NCBI RefSeq assembly: GCF_000755245.1
Contig: NZ_BBMP01000001.1
Location: 62,001 to 126,000 of the forward strand
DNA length: 64,000 nt
DNA from: Halococcus sediminicola
Lineage (GTDB): Archaea > Halobacteriota > Halobacteria > Halobacteriales > Halococcaceae
Direction: 5' to 3'
The notes below the pieces were generated by a model, which saw nothing but the letters and a program-made list of their open reading frames with translations, made no database searches and was not told the origin of the DNA. Position 1 is the first letter of the stretch, and each line of letters begins with the position of its first letter. Below are positions 27,411 through 36,701 of the stretch, one piece after another. The translations under genes and the position numbers were made by a program.

Positions 27411-28562
27411 TCAGTCGTAGAGGTGACGCGCGACGACGGTCCGGTTGATCTCATTTGTTCCCTCATAGATCTGAGCGCCCTTTGCCTCCCGCATGAACCG
27501 TTCGACGGGGTAGTCTTTGGAGTAGCCGCGTGATCCGAGCACTTGGACAGCCTCTATAGCACCCTCCATTGCGGCATCGGAAGCGAAGGTTTTTGCGATG
27601 GCTGCATCCTGGGTGACCCGTTCGCCTGCATCAAGTTTTGCTGCAGCGCTATACGTTAGTAACCGTGCCGCCTCCAGATCCATTTTCATATCAGCGAGTT
27701 TGAATGATATGCCTTGGTTTTCGCGGATCGGTTCGCCAAACTGTTCGCGTTCATCAGCAAATTTCGCACTCTCATCGAGACAGCCCCGGAGAATACCCGT
27801 TGATTGGGCGGCAACACCCAACCGACCGATATCGAGCGCTTCCATGATGTATCGGAACCCGCGGCCTTCCTCGCCAACTAAATTCTCGATAGGCACCCGG
27901 AGGTTCTCATATTTAACCTCGTTTTCGACAACGGCACCGCCTTCCATGCAAGGAATATCGCGGACGAATTCGATCCCATCGCGCTCTTTAGGGTTTGGGA
28001 CGCCGATGATGCTTACGTCGTCGTGATCACCGGTGTTGTCGGTCCGAGCAACGACGAAGATCAGGTCCGCGACCTCTCCGTGTGAGGTCCAGACCTTGTG
28101 ACCATTGATAACGAACTCGTCGCCATCGCGTTCAGCGGTGGTTTCAAGCGCGTTCGCGTCGCTGCCGGCTTGCGGTTCGGTGAGCGAGACGGCGGTCACC
28201 TGGTTCTGGGTGAAGATGTCGGTCAGCCACTCCTCGCGCTGGCGTTCACTACCGAACTTCTGGAGGGTGTGGCCTATAAGCGACCCCGAAAGCGAAACGA
28301 CCCCCGCCGGAATCTTCCAGATCCGACAAAGTTCCTCGATGGTGACGACGAATGACCGATAATCTCGCCCCTCGCCGCCGTACTGGTCCGGGATCGTTAC
28401 TCCGTATAGACCCGCATCACCAAGGTCGTCAATGAGGTCAAGGGGGAACTCTCCTCGGCCTTCATACTTGTCAACGACCGGCGCGACTTCCTGTTCGGCG
28501 AACTCTCTGACTCGTTGTCGGTACTCCTCGTGTTCTGATTCAAGTCCGATGTGCCCTGTCAT
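27411..28562 (-). CDS. Acyl-CoA dehydrogenase 1
   Basis: A 383-aa FAD-dependent acyl-CoA dehydrogenase of normal length. GVTIPDQYGGEGRDYRSFV, the substrate/FAD loop TAVSLTEPQAGSDANAL, INGHKVWTSHG, DEREQFGEPIRENQGISFKL, VQVLGSRGYSKDYPVERFMR and AKGAQIYEGTNEINR are all present. The final segment holds the catalytic-base region: EGTNEI carries the Glu of the short/medium-chain class. Upstream in-frame sequence is basic nonsense, so MTGHIGLESEHEEYRQ was taken. Catalyses alpha,beta-dehydrogenation of an acyl-CoA, passing electrons to ETF. Sits between a crotonase and the amidohydrolase. Confidence 0.92.
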   Translation of the reverse strand: MTGHIGLESEHEEYRQRVREFAEQEVAPVVDKYEGRGEFPLDLIDDLGDAGLYGVTIPDQYGGEGRDYRSFVVTIEELCRIWKIPAGVVSLSGSLIGHTLQKFGSERQREEWLTDIFTQNQVTAVSLTEPQAGSDANALETTAERDGDEFVINGHKVWTSHGEVADLIFVVARTDNTGDHDDVSIIGVPNPKERDGIEFVRDIPCMEGGAVVENEVKYENLRVPIENLVGEEGRGFRYIMEALDIGRLGVAAQSTGILRGCLDESAKFADEREQFGEPIRENQGISFKLADMKMDLEAARLLTYSAAAKLDAGERVTQDAAIAKTFASDAAMEGAIEAVQVLGSRGYSKDYPVERFMREAKGAQIYEGTNEINRTVVARHLYD

Positions 28563-28683
28563 AGTGTAGTCCTGAAATCGACTTCTACCATTGAGATGGC
28601 TGTACTGTCTTTCAGTGCAGCCAAGCTTATAACTATTGACCACCCGGGTTCTGATAGGAGAACAGACGGCAGTTAAAGTCCGG

Positions 28684-29502
28684 TTACCGTCCCGTCCACT
28701 CGGGTTCACGGTCCTCGGTGAACGCCGCAATACCCTCGCTTGCATCGTCACTGGAGAACGCGCCGATAAACAGTTCGAACTCGTGTTCGACGCCCTCGGA
28801 CAGTCCCATCCGGCTGCTTGCCTGGATGGCCTGTTTGGCATACGAGAGTGCGACCGGACTGTTCGCTGCAACTGCTTCGACGAACTCAGTGACGGCCTCG
28901 TTGAGGGTGTCTGGGTCAGCCACGCGCTCGATTAGTTTGATCTCAGCTGCCTCTGCGGCATCTATCATGTCGCCGCTGAGCACTAGTTCCATCGCTTTTC
29001 CTTGACCGACAAGACGAGGGAGTCTCTGTGTGCCGCCACCACCCGGAATCAGACCAAGTGTGATTTCCGGGAACCCGAACAAGGAGTCAGCCGAGGCGAT
29101 TCGGACGTCACACGCCAACGCGAGTTCGCATCCACCACCTAATGCGTGGCCGTTGATCTGTGCCACGGTTGGTAGGGGGTGATTCTCGATCCGTTCGTAG
29201 AGACGCGGTGGGCGCCGCTCGGACCGCTGCTCAAGCGGTGTCCGTTTTTTCATTTCGGCAACATCTGCACCGGCAACGAATGTGCTCGCCTCGTCGGATC
29301 CGGTCAGAACGATGACCCGGGCACGCGAATCCTCGATGGCTTCGAGTGCTTGCTCCGCTTCGGCGTTGAGGGTTGCGTTCATCGCGTTTCGCGCCTCTGG
29401 GCGGTCGAAGACGATTGTGACGGCGTGTTCGACCGGTTGATCGACCTCGACTCGGACATGCTCAAAGTTTGCATCGGTGGCTGCGAGGTCGTTGCTACTC
29501 AT
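28684..29502 (-). CDS. Enoyl-CoA hydratase/isomerase (crotonase) 1
   Basis: A 272-aa crotonase. It has RPEARNAMNATLNAE, the oxyanion-hole segment STFVAGADVAEMKKR (AGADV), INGHALGGGCELALACDVRI (the second oxyanion region with GGG), and PEITLGLIPGGGGTQRLPRL, in which the first Glu aligns with a catalytic Glu. Hydrates or isomerises an enoyl-CoA. First gene of the minus-strand set that continues with the acyl-CoA dehydrogenase and amidohydrolase. MSSNDLAATDA was chosen as start; the upstream extension overlaps non-coding DNA. Confidence 0.92.
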   Translation of the reverse strand: MSSNDLAATDANFEHVRVEVDQPVEHAVTIVFDRPEARNAMNATLNAEAEQALEAIEDSRARVIVLTGSDEASTFVAGADVAEMKKRTPLEQRSERRPPRLYERIENHPLPTVAQINGHALGGGCELALACDVRIASADSLFGFPEITLGLIPGGGGTQRLPRLVGQGKAMELVLSGDMIDAAEAAEIKLIERVADPDTLNEAVTEFVEAVAANSPVALSYAKQAIQASSRMGLSEGVEHEFELFIGAFSSDDASEGIAAFTEDREPEWTGR

Positions 29503-29999
29503 GCTGGTTTCTCTGGATATCAGTTGACCAGTGCACAATGATATTTGCTGACAAGTATTCAGCAGTACAGGGCATACGTGTTCAACATCATTTTCTTACG
29601 ACTGGGATTAAACGTTGCGCTATTCGTGCCGTCTACGAGGAACATTCTACTACGGATTGGGCGAGGTACAAAGCAATGTTTTCAACTCACTCTTTGTAGG
29701 ACCGAGGCAGGCCAAGAGAGTGCTGAGCGATGTAGTCGAGCACTACTCCCCGGATGCGGGACCGGTGCGTTGATGGCGAGCAACGCCCCATGTTGCGGCG
29801 ACTCACAACCCTTTGCTCGCGGACGTGCCGCTGTGAATCGACATCGATATCTCGCAGATTCCTCAACATGTATGACACGTGAAGTGATTAGTAATGTTGG
29901 CTATCTCGCCCCTCATCACCAACTTGAGTGTCGTATTGCTGAGCTGCTTGCCAGGAGAAGTGTCCGACTTGCTTCCCTCTTTGCGTGTTCCTCTACAAG
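29503..29999. other. Intergenic DNA without a supported gene
   Basis: The open frame at 29545-30006 on the plus strand has erratic composition (Cys/Arg-rich, alternating) and no family pattern, so I regard it as chance. Low-scoring IS debris is likely, given the IS6 fragment that follows. Confidence 0.4.
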
Positions 30000-30190
30000 T
30001 AGATGAGCGATCGCGGGGAATACACCGATCGACTCCCGAAGTGAGAGCCCCGCAGAATGAGACCGAACGGCGAACGCCCCACGGACGTCGCCATCCGCTC
30101 TCGGTTCCAACAGTCACTATCTACCGGTTCTAACGCTTCACGGAACAGGTCGCCGAATAGTAGGAACCAATAGCTCTTCAGCCTGCCCAC
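30000..30190 (-). pseudogene. IS6-type transposase fragment (N-terminal end)
   Basis: The minus strand gives GDLFREALEPVDSDCWNRER and MATSV, then in another frame AFAVRSHSAGLSLRESIGVF, matching the N-terminal region of haloarchaeal IS6-like transposases (typical reading: WERERTATPVRAFAVRLHxxGLSLRE). A frameshift near 30075 joins the two. The catalytic domain is absent. Opposite orientation to the 15.1-15.7 kb fragment. Confidence 0.62.
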
Positions 30191-30549
30191 TCTCAACTGA
30201 ACAGCGCCGTATCCACCCATCAATGCCGTTTCACCAGAATAATGGTATGTAGGGAATTGTCTAATCAAGGGATTCCGAACGGTTAGTATCGCTTTCTGGA
30301 GAACCGCTTCGAACACAAAAAGAGAATCCAAATCTGGTAGCTAATCGTCTCTCTGACTCGCCGGCCGCCGAAACAGTATTTGGCTTTTCTCTCTACCGGT
30401 CCGGTGAATCAAACTTCCGAAAATATCTGGAACATCTCAATCAGACAGTCCAGTGTATAAATGTTAACCACCAAACATTTCTTTTCAGAGTTATTTCATA
30501 ACCAAACCGAACCTACGAAGAGTTCAAATTACTGTCGAGGTAGGGATTG
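30191..30549. other. AT-rich spacer downstream of CoA ligase 1
   Basis: No gene seen. Holds an imperfect dyad TTCC-N10-GGAA at 30415-30432 whose spacing differs by one base from the 17-bp palindrome family; not counted as a member. Confidence 0.35.
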
Positions 30550-32178
30550 TTAGGGGCTACGGACTCGAGTGGACATATCTGGATCATTATCCTCTAGGTC
30601 CGAACGGGCGATCTTTCCACTAGTGGATCGAGGAAGGCTGCCTGGGTCGCAGAACTCGATGTAATGGGGGAGTTTGTACCGAGCGACCTGACCCTCGAGC
30701 CGAGAAAGGATCTCACTCCGCATTTCGTCCAGATCCGCAATATCTGCTATCTCAACAAACATTCGGGGTACTTCACCCCATTTCTCATCAGGCGCTTTGA
30801 CGACGACGACTTCATTAACGGCATCCAGTTTGGTAATGGGTGTTTCGAGCTCCGTTGGGTAGATGTTCTCGCCGCCGGATTTGATAAGGTACTTCCGCCG
30901 GCTGACAAAATTGTAGGTCCCATCCTGCTGACGAGTGAAGATATCCCCCGTTCTGAACCAACCGTCTTGAAAGTCTTCTTCGTTAACCAAAGGGGCGTCA
31001 ACGTACCCACTACATAGTGCAGGACCCCGGACGGCTAGCTCTCCTCTATTTTCGACCTCAGTCCAGTCTTCATCGATAAGCTTTATTTCCACAAGCGGGC
31101 TCTCCGTTTTTGAGAACTCAACATCTGATGGAGGGGTACCAACCGGAAGCTTGCTCCCCGACATGACATGTCCAGTCTCACTTGCACCGTACGTATTCTG
31201 GAATGGCGCGTCGAATAGCTCCATTGTCTCACTAATAAGGCTCGGGTCAATTAGATCCGGGAGGGCAGCCATCGCTCGTATCGTTGGGAGGTGCTCTTGA
31301 TCGAGATTTCGCCGTTTGAAAAGTTCGACGAAAGGTTCGATCGTACCAGGGACGAGGTAGAGCCAGCTAATCGGGTCGGACGATTCGAGAACGACATCAA
31401 GTATCTGTTCCGGATCAAAACCGTCAATCGGATAGAAAGTACCTCCGAGATAGGTAGTGACGACGACCCATTCAATGCCGCCCATGTGGAACATCGGTGG
31501 CCAGCCGGGATAGCTATCTCCCCGGTTAAGACCATAGTCGATCGTGACTTGGACCGCGCGGGCGATCTCTGCACGGTGACTAATGACGACGCCTTTCGGC
31601 AACCCGGTCGTCCCCGAGGTGTTTAGCACGACGAATCCCTGTTCTGGGTTGACAGAGACATCCGGCGCGGACTCACTTGACTTACCTGCCGAAAGGAGTT
31701 CGCTAAATGACCCCTTGATCTGAGAATCATACTTGATAACCTTGGGGGTCGTGTCACAGTCGGACTCAATCCAGGAAAGCCGGTCGACGAATCGATCGGA
31801 GACAACCAGTCCCCTTGGCTCAACGAGATCAACGCAGTGAACTAATTCGTCACGATTGAGCCGCCAATTGAGCGGGGCGACGAGAATCCCTATCTTCGCA
31901 CATGCGAGTAACAACTCGACAGTCTCCCTCCGATTTTCCGCAAGCACCGCGATTGTGGACTTGTTCGGCTCGTAGCCGGCTGAGAGAATACCGACCGCGA
32001 GGCGGTCCGTTCGGTCGTCGAGCTCGGCAAAGGTCAGCTCTCGGCCTGGTTCCGAGATTGCCACCTGATCTGGCCACATTCGCGCCGATTTTCGAAGTTG
32101 ATCTCCGACAGTGAAGGTGCGAGTCTCCCTGACAAACCGTTTGGTATCTTCAACCCCGAGGTCGAAGTTGTAGTCCAT
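30550..32178 (-). CDS. Acyl-CoA ligase (AMP-forming) 1
   Basis: A 542-aa member of the acyl/aryl-CoA synthetase family. The adenylate P-loop reads NTSGTTGLPKGVVISHRA near residue 180, NTYGASETGHV is the Y/F-G-x-x-E motif, GWFRTGDIF holds the ribose-binding Asp, YLIKSGGENIYPTELE is the hinge, and LPRSTSGKIARSDL carries the C-terminal catalytic Lys. It activates a carboxylic acid with ATP and CoA. It is a clear paralogue of the ligase at 45299-46936 (same opening FDLGxEDxxxFxxR). Divergent from the MaoC pair at 32563. Confidence 0.9.
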   Translation of the reverse strand: MDYNFDLGVEDTKRFVRETRTFTVGDQLRKSARMWPDQVAISEPGRELTFAELDDRTDRLAVGILSAGYEPNKSTIAVLAENRRETVELLLACAKIGILVAPLNWRLNRDELVHCVDLVEPRGLVVSDRFVDRLSWIESDCDTTPKVIKYDSQIKGSFSELLSAGKSSESAPDVSVNPEQGFVVLNTSGTTGLPKGVVISHRAEIARAVQVTIDYGLNRGDSYPGWPPMFHMGGIEWVVVTTYLGGTFYPIDGFDPEQILDVVLESSDPISWLYLVPGTIEPFVELFKRRNLDQEHLPTIRAMAALPDLIDPSLISETMELFDAPFQNTYGASETGHVMSGSKLPVGTPPSDVEFSKTESPLVEIKLIDEDWTEVENRGELAVRGPALCSGYVDAPLVNEEDFQDGWFRTGDIFTRQQDGTYNFVSRRKYLIKSGGENIYPTELETPITKLDAVNEVVVVKAPDEKWGEVPRMFVEIADIADLDEMRSEILSRLEGQVARYKLPHYIEFCDPGSLPRSTSGKIARSDLEDNDPDMSTRVRSP

Positions 32179-32562
32179 AGTGGTACAGTTTGACTCATCC
32201 TCATCATATATGTATCGCCGTGAGCGACATGGTGCAACACTGAATGTGATTTCCTGCTATATCCAAAAAATGATAGAAAAGGTATGGGTTTGCGAACAAA
32301 AATAATTTACAGAATGAGTAATGGTTGAGAGAGCATGGTCGTCCAATAGAATGGTGATGAGAGCGCAGAGAAGATTCGTGTTCTCGACAGTGAATTGGGA
32401 GGATTCCTGTCGCAGATTTATCCGAGTCGGTTCGGTTGGATGTGGTCGAACCGGCTAAGCGAAGAGGTGTCCAGTGTCTTAGGTACAGACGATTTGCTCA
32501 TTCTCAATCAGACAGCGCTGATATGACCTATGTTTATACCACCGCCCACATTCCAGAGTAGT
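32179..32562. other. Divergent promoter region between CoA ligase 1 and the MaoC pair
   Basis: AT-rich DNA with no gene. A TTTATA box at 32533-32538 serves the plus-strand MaoC operon. On the minus side an AT-rich TATA-like stretch (TATATATGA) lies just upstream of the ligase start, near 32205. Confidence 0.45.
32533..32538 (+). promoter_or_regulatory. TATA box of the MaoC operon
   Basis: TTTATA centred about 27 bases before ATG 32563; spacing fits a leaderless transcript and supports that start over the upstream in-frame ATG at 32530. Confidence 0.5.
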
Positions 32563-33021
32563 ATGGGGCGATCAAAGCTTGTGGGAACCGAGCTACCCTC
32601 CGGTAAGTATGAGGTCGAAGGCTGGAAAGCGCACCTTTGGGCGGATGCGACTAGGAACAACGAAGATGCATTCCGTTACACCAATGATGCTCAATCACCG
32701 GTGGGGACGAGTCAGCTTGTTCCCCACTCTATGTGCCAGCATATCGTCTTCGAAGCTACTGGTGGGATCAAACAGACGATGAGCCGGCTTACCGAGGACT
32801 GGGCGAGTGGGGCGGCCCTCGGCGGTCTCCGCGCCGACTTCCATGCTCCTATTGAAGTGGGTGAAACTCTCTACGTAGAGGGGGTTATCGAGAGCGTTGT
32901 CGAAAAAGAAGGATCTTCCGGTGAACTAACCATCGTTACCCATACTTATAGCGTCGAGACGACAGACGGAACGGCAGTGTACGACCTTGAGGTCGATATG
33001 GTTATCCTGGAGGATGCTTGA
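32563..33021 (+). CDS. MaoC-like hotdog protein, subunit without visible catalytic motif
   Basis: A 152-aa single hotdog-fold protein related to MaoC/FAS1-type dehydratases: WADATRNNEDAFRYTNDAQS, then VPHSMCQHIVFEATGG, ADFHAPIEVGETLYVEGVIE and the closing strands. The R-hydratase motif D-x-N-P-x-H-x-D is not present. It is followed one base later by a second hotdog gene that does have it, so the two probably form a heterodimer in which this chain shapes the substrate pocket. A TTTATA box 27 bases before ATG 32563 supports a leaderless start. Confidence 0.8.
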   Translation: MGRSKLVGTELPSGKYEVEGWKAHLWADATRNNEDAFRYTNDAQSPVGTSQLVPHSMCQHIVFEATGGIKQTMSRLTEDWASGAALGGLRADFHAPIEVGETLYVEGVIESVVEKEGSSGELTIVTHTYSVETTDGTAVYDLEVDMVILEDA

Positions 33022-33022
33022 G

Positions 33023-33442
33023 ATGTACTTCAAGGACCTTTCACCCGGTGACGAACTCGAGCCCCGAAGGGTCAGTGACCTCCGCGGAGACGACATGAAA
33101 CTGATCGCTGCGCTCCTACAGGATCCGTACCCGCCACACTATGATCGGCGACGGGCGAACGAACTCGGCTACTCCGGACTCCTAAACCAAGGACCAGCAA
33201 ACTGCTCGTATATGCTTCAGACAGTCGTACGCGAACTAGTATCGCCAGTTGATCTCCGAGGACTCGACTTTCGGTTTCACAACATGGTGTTTGAAGACGA
33301 AACAGTGACCGCGAGAGCAACCGTCGCGGAGACTCGGGTCGTTGACGAGGAAGGAATTGTTGTGTTCGAAGTAGCACTGAAAAAGACTAACGGCACCGTC
33401 GTGGTTGACGGGACGGTAACCGCTCGGGTGAAACGAAAGTAG
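33023..33442 (+). CDS. MaoC-like enoyl-CoA hydratase, catalytic subunit
   Basis: A 139-aa hotdog protein. LIAALLQDPYPPHYDRRRAN carries a D-P-Y-P-P-H-Y-D form of the hydratase motif, so the catalytic Asp and His are present; GYSGLLNQGPANCSYMLQ and DLRGLDFRFHNMVFEDETVT follow the family order. Starts one base after the preceding gene's stop. Expected to hydrate a 2-enoyl-CoA as the active half of a heteromer. The nearest concept is the two-chain MaoC hydratase of steroid side-chain catabolism (ChsH1/ChsH2), but similarity to that pair specifically was not tested. Confidence 0.85.
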   Translation: MYFKDLSPGDELEPRRVSDLRGDDMKLIAALLQDPYPPHYDRRRANELGYSGLLNQGPANCSYMLQTVVRELVSPVDLRGLDFRFHNMVFEDETVTARATVAETRVVDEEGIVVFEVALKKTNGTVVVDGTVTARVKRK

Positions 33443-33625
33443 CGACCACCGCTGCCGAAGACAAATCGTTTCATATCCATAACTATTCAAGGATTTCGGC
33501 CGTCTCAGTTATCACCCACAAAGCAATCGCAGTAGGTGTCCTCAAAGGGGATAGCGCCGGTGTCTTTGCTGAACCTCTTTTCCTCCAGTACGAACCTTTT
33601 TACGCTCACTGCTGATGATGAGGGC

Positions 33626-34480
33626 ATGGCGGAAGATCTACTCGGCATTATTGGTGCCGGAACCATGGGTAGTGGTATTGCACAACTCGCCGCACAGAAC
33701 GGATTCAGCGTAACCATGCGGGATATCGATAAAGAGCTCGTGCAGGAGGGTCTTCAGCGCATCGAGGCTGACCTCAAAGAGGCTGAGGACCGCGATATCA
33801 TTAAGAATGCCGACGAAGTCTTCGGCCGCGTAACGGGCACGACTGACCTCCGGGACGTAACTGATGAAGCCACGTTCATCATTGAGGCAGCTACTGAGGA
33901 TGAAGAGCTCAAACAGTCGATTTTTGAGGAACTGGACGAAATGACGGATCCGAACGTGGTCCTCGGTTCGAACACATCGTCCATCTCCCTTACCACTATC
34001 GCCACCGCGGCGGACCATCCCGAACGAGTGATCGGAACGCACTTTTTCAACCCGCCAGTGAAGATGAAACTCGTCGAACTCATTACTGGACATCATACCG
34101 ACGACGACACGCTTGCTCGCGCTGAGGACTTAGCCGCAGACCTCGGACGAGAAAGCATCGTCGTTGACGACTTTCCTGGATTTGCCACCTCCCGTCTCGG
34201 TCTCGTCTTAGGAATGGAAGCCGCACGAATGGTCCAACAGGGTGTCGCCTCTCCCGAAGACATCGATACGGCGATGGAGATGGGGTACAACCACCCGATG
34301 GGACCGCTCAAGCTTGGAGATTACAACGGCTGGGATGTTCGTGTAGAGGTCGGTGAATACCTCGCGGAAGAACTCGGGAGCGACGTCTATCGGCCGCCAC
34401 AAAACATCAAAAAGATGGTTCGGGCCGGGGACTACGGTGTGAAGAGCGGGCAGGGGTTCTATGATTGGTCTGATGAATAG
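33626..34480 (+). CDS. 3-hydroxyacyl-CoA dehydrogenase
   Basis: A 284-aa short-form 3-hydroxyacyl-CoA dehydrogenase. The NAD-binding motif IIGAGTMGSGIAQLAAQNGF lies at the N-terminus, SNTSSISLTTIATAADHPER carries the conserved Ser/Asn region, VIGTHFFNPPVKMKLVELI the catalytic His, and DDFPGFATSRLGLVLGMEAA begins the C-terminal helical domain, closing with GVKSGQGFYDW. The extended frame upstream is not family-like, so MAEDLLGIIGAG was used. Oxidises a 3-hydroxyacyl-CoA to the 3-keto form, following the MaoC hydratase encoded before it. Confidence 0.93.
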   Translation: MAEDLLGIIGAGTMGSGIAQLAAQNGFSVTMRDIDKELVQEGLQRIEADLKEAEDRDIIKNADEVFGRVTGTTDLRDVTDEATFIIEAATEDEELKQSIFEELDEMTDPNVVLGSNTSSISLTTIATAADHPERVIGTHFFNPPVKMKLVELITGHHTDDDTLARAEDLAADLGRESIVVDDFPGFATSRLGLVLGMEAARMVQQGVASPEDIDTAMEMGYNHPMGPLKLGDYNGWDVRVEVGEYLAEELGSDVYRPPQNIKKMVRAGDYGVKSGQGFYDWSDE

Positions 34481-34699
34481 CTCTCGTCTCCCCACACTTT
34501 GGGATACGGTTTGGCGGATGATGAACTTGGGTGTACCCTGATTGTTCCAAGCAAGGGGTTGAGGTCATCGCGTTCAGTGAGCGGTCGATCCCTAGCCCTC
34601 TTGCGTCGATCGAGCTGTTGCGAGAGTGAGCGGATTTTCCGCGACCAATCGTGAATACCAGACATATCCTTCGGTGAACTGAGCGCCTAGTTGGAGATT

Positions 34700-34709
34700 G
34701 GGGGGGGGG
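34700..34709 (+). repeat. Run of ten G upstream of crotonase 2
   Basis: A G10 homopolymer 42 bases before the crotonase 2 start codon. Such runs can slip during replication or sequencing. The surrounding 271-base gap has no supported gene. Confidence 0.6.
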
Positions 34710-34751
34710 AACGACGACAAGCTATTCAACGGCTGGGGCCATTGAATTACT

Positions 34752-35540
34752 ATGGCGACCGACTACGAGGACATCGGTTACCGGATCGATACTGGCATTG
34801 CGACGATCACTCTCGACCGACCAGCGGTCTACAATGCGTTTACCAAACAGACCATCACAGAGTTGAACGACGCCATCAACCAGTTCCGCGGCGACGACAA
34901 CGCACATGTAGCTGTCCTCACCGGGGCTGGGGACGGGTTCTGTGCGGGGGCGGACGTTTCCTCAATGCCCGACTGGAAAGAGAAGGGCAAACGCGCCTAT
35001 GGAGAATTCCTGAGAGATGTACAGAGCGTCGTTGCCAATCTCCGAGGGTCGTCGAAGCCGACCATCGCCGCCGTGGAAGGGCCAGCCATCGGCGCCGGTT
35101 GCGACTTTGCTCTCGCTTGTGATCTTCGGCTCGTCGGCCCCGATGCCGTCCTCCGGGAAGGGTTCGTCAAGATGGGTCTCATCCCAGGCGACGGCGGCGC
35201 GTGGTTGCTTCCCCGTCTCATTGGAGAAGCAAAAGCACGGGAGTACCTCCTCACAGGAAAAGGCATTACGTCAGCGGCGGCCGTCGACCTCGGATTGGCA
35301 GTCGAGGAATCGGAGAACGCCCTCAACGCTGCGTATGACTTGGCAGAGGAGATGCTTGACCTGCCAGCACTCGCGGTTCGGCACACTAACAATCTGATAA
35401 ACCCTGAACAGTCATTTGAGGCGTACTGTGAGCAGGCGATCGACCACCAGTGGGACTGCGTGAACGATCCGGAACATGAAGAAGCCGTCGCCGCCTTTCG
35501 AGAAAAACGCGAACCCGAGTTCGACCGGACGTACAATTAG
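34752..35540 (+). CDS. Enoyl-CoA hydratase/isomerase (crotonase) 2
   Basis: A 262-aa crotonase: ITLDRPAVYNAFTKQTITEL, DGFCAGADVSSMPDW (first oxyanion segment), AAVEGPAIGAGCDFALACDL (second oxyanion segment) and VKMGLIPGDGGAWLLPRLIG. At the usual Glu position of the GLxPGxGG block the sequence has Asp (PGDGGA). Plus-strand gene between the hydroxyacyl-CoA dehydrogenase and an MBL hydrolase. Distinct from crotonase 1, suggesting another ring-cleavage or isomerisation step. Confidence 0.92.
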   Translation: MATDYEDIGYRIDTGIATITLDRPAVYNAFTKQTITELNDAINQFRGDDNAHVAVLTGAGDGFCAGADVSSMPDWKEKGKRAYGEFLRDVQSVVANLRGSSKPTIAAVEGPAIGAGCDFALACDLRLVGPDAVLREGFVKMGLIPGDGGAWLLPRLIGEAKAREYLLTGKGITSAAAVDLGLAVEESENALNAAYDLAEEMLDLPALAVRHTNNLINPEQSFEAYCEQAIDHQWDCVNDPEHEEAVAAFREKREPEFDRTYN

Positions 35541-35699
35541 AGGGAAGACTGAACCCCTCCTGCTGGCGGACCACCGGAGCAGTCTTGCTACCCACCGAAG
35601 ACCACCTGATCGCTCATGGGAGTGTTCCGATCATCCACGAATGTACTACACTTCTCTCATCAGTTTGTCAAAGCGTTCATAGTCTCCTGCATACATGCC

Positions 35700-36701
35700 A
35701 TGATAATGCACCGCATTTCGCTGCCGAACGAGTACTTGGAAGGGACCAACAATGTCTATCTCCTCGACGGCGAGGAAACAGCTCTAATCGACGCTGGGTC
35801 GGACACACCGGAGGTCCGTGATGCAGTGGTCGATGGCTTCGCGGCCGCAGGCCTGACGATACCGGATCTCGACCGAATCTTTCTGACGCACTACCACATC
35901 GACCACTGCGGCGCAGTCGGGTGGCTCGTCGATCAGAGCGGCGCTTCCGTCCACGCTCACCCGGCGGATCGTCCGTTGATTGAAGGAAATGAGACAGCCT
36001 GGGAGCGACTGAACCGACAACGATGCGAACAGCTCGACTCATGGGGCGTGCCAGCGAACAAGGTTGAGGCGCTGTTCGACGCGTTTGTAGAGGACCCCAA
36101 TCTCTACGCCGATGTTTCGGTCGAACCTATCGAAGACAACGTCCGGGTCGATTGCTGTGGAACACCACTTCGAACCCACCACACACCGGGTCACTCGCTC
36201 GGCCATCTCGCATTCGTTCTCCCAGCACGGGACGAGGTCATCTCCGGCGATGCGCTGCTACCGGTGTACACACCGAACATCGGGGGCGCGGATATTCGAG
36301 TTGAAGAACCGCTGGTGGACTACCTCGAGACGCTGCAGTGGTTCGTCGACGAAAAGTTCGGTCGGGCCTGGCCAGGCCATCGAACCACGATTGCCGACCC
36401 GGCTGGTCGTGCACGCGGTATCTTCCATCACCACGAAGAACGCGCAATGCGAGTGCTCAGAACTCTCGAGAGGGACAACTTGATGACGCCCTGGGCGGTC
36501 AGCCAAGAGCTGTTCGGCTCACTAGAAGGAGTCCACATCCTTCACGGTCCAGGTGAAGCGTACGCTCATCTAAACCATTTGACCCGGACCGGTGCTCTGC
36601 GTCGGGAGAAGGAAGGGTACCGCCTGACCGCCGACACGGCGGAGCGGGTCCGGTCGAGCGGCGAGGAAAGCTGGGAGCTAGAGACCAGACACCGAGACTA
36701 A
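35700..36701 (+). CDS. Metallo-beta-lactamase-fold hydrolase
   Basis: A 333-aa MBL-fold protein with the metal motif LTHYHIDHCGAVGWL (HxHxDH), a later TPGHSLGHLAF His and GDALLP Asp, and RAWPGHRTTI. The C-terminal ~80 residues (RAMRVLRTLERDNLMTPWAV onward) resemble the winged-helix tail seen in LACTB2/thioesterase-like members. Two in-frame ATGs (35700, 35706) are equivalent. In an acyl-CoA cluster, hydrolysis of a thioester or lactone is most likely; the substrate is inferred from context only. Confidence 0.88.
   Translation: MIMHRISLPNEYLEGTNNVYLLDGEETALIDAGSDTPEVRDAVVDGFAAAGLTIPDLDRIFLTHYHIDHCGAVGWLVDQSGASVHAHPADRPLIEGNETAWERLNRQRCEQLDSWGVPANKVEALFDAFVEDPNLYADVSVEPIEDNVRVDCCGTPLRTHHTPGHSLGHLAFVLPARDEVISGDALLPVYTPNIGGADIRVEEPLVDYLETLQWFVDEKFGRAWPGHRTTIADPAGRARGIFHHHEERAMRVLRTLERDNLMTPWAVSQELFGSLEGVHILHGPGEAYAHLNHLTRTGALRREKEGYRLTADTAERVRSSGEESWELETRHRD

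Noticed and set aside
29545-30006. 153-codon plus-strand frame after crotonase 1
   Set aside because: Cys/Arg-rich irregular composition and no domain; overlaps an IS6 fragment on the other strand.
30415-30432. TTCC-N10-GGAA dyad resembling the 17-bp palindrome
   Set aside because: Spacing is one base too long and the outer CG/CG positions are missing.
32251-32267. GGATATAGC-like site upstream of CoA ligase 1
   Set aside because: Only the centre of the palindrome matches; the left half-site is TTTGG, so spacing and symmetry fail.
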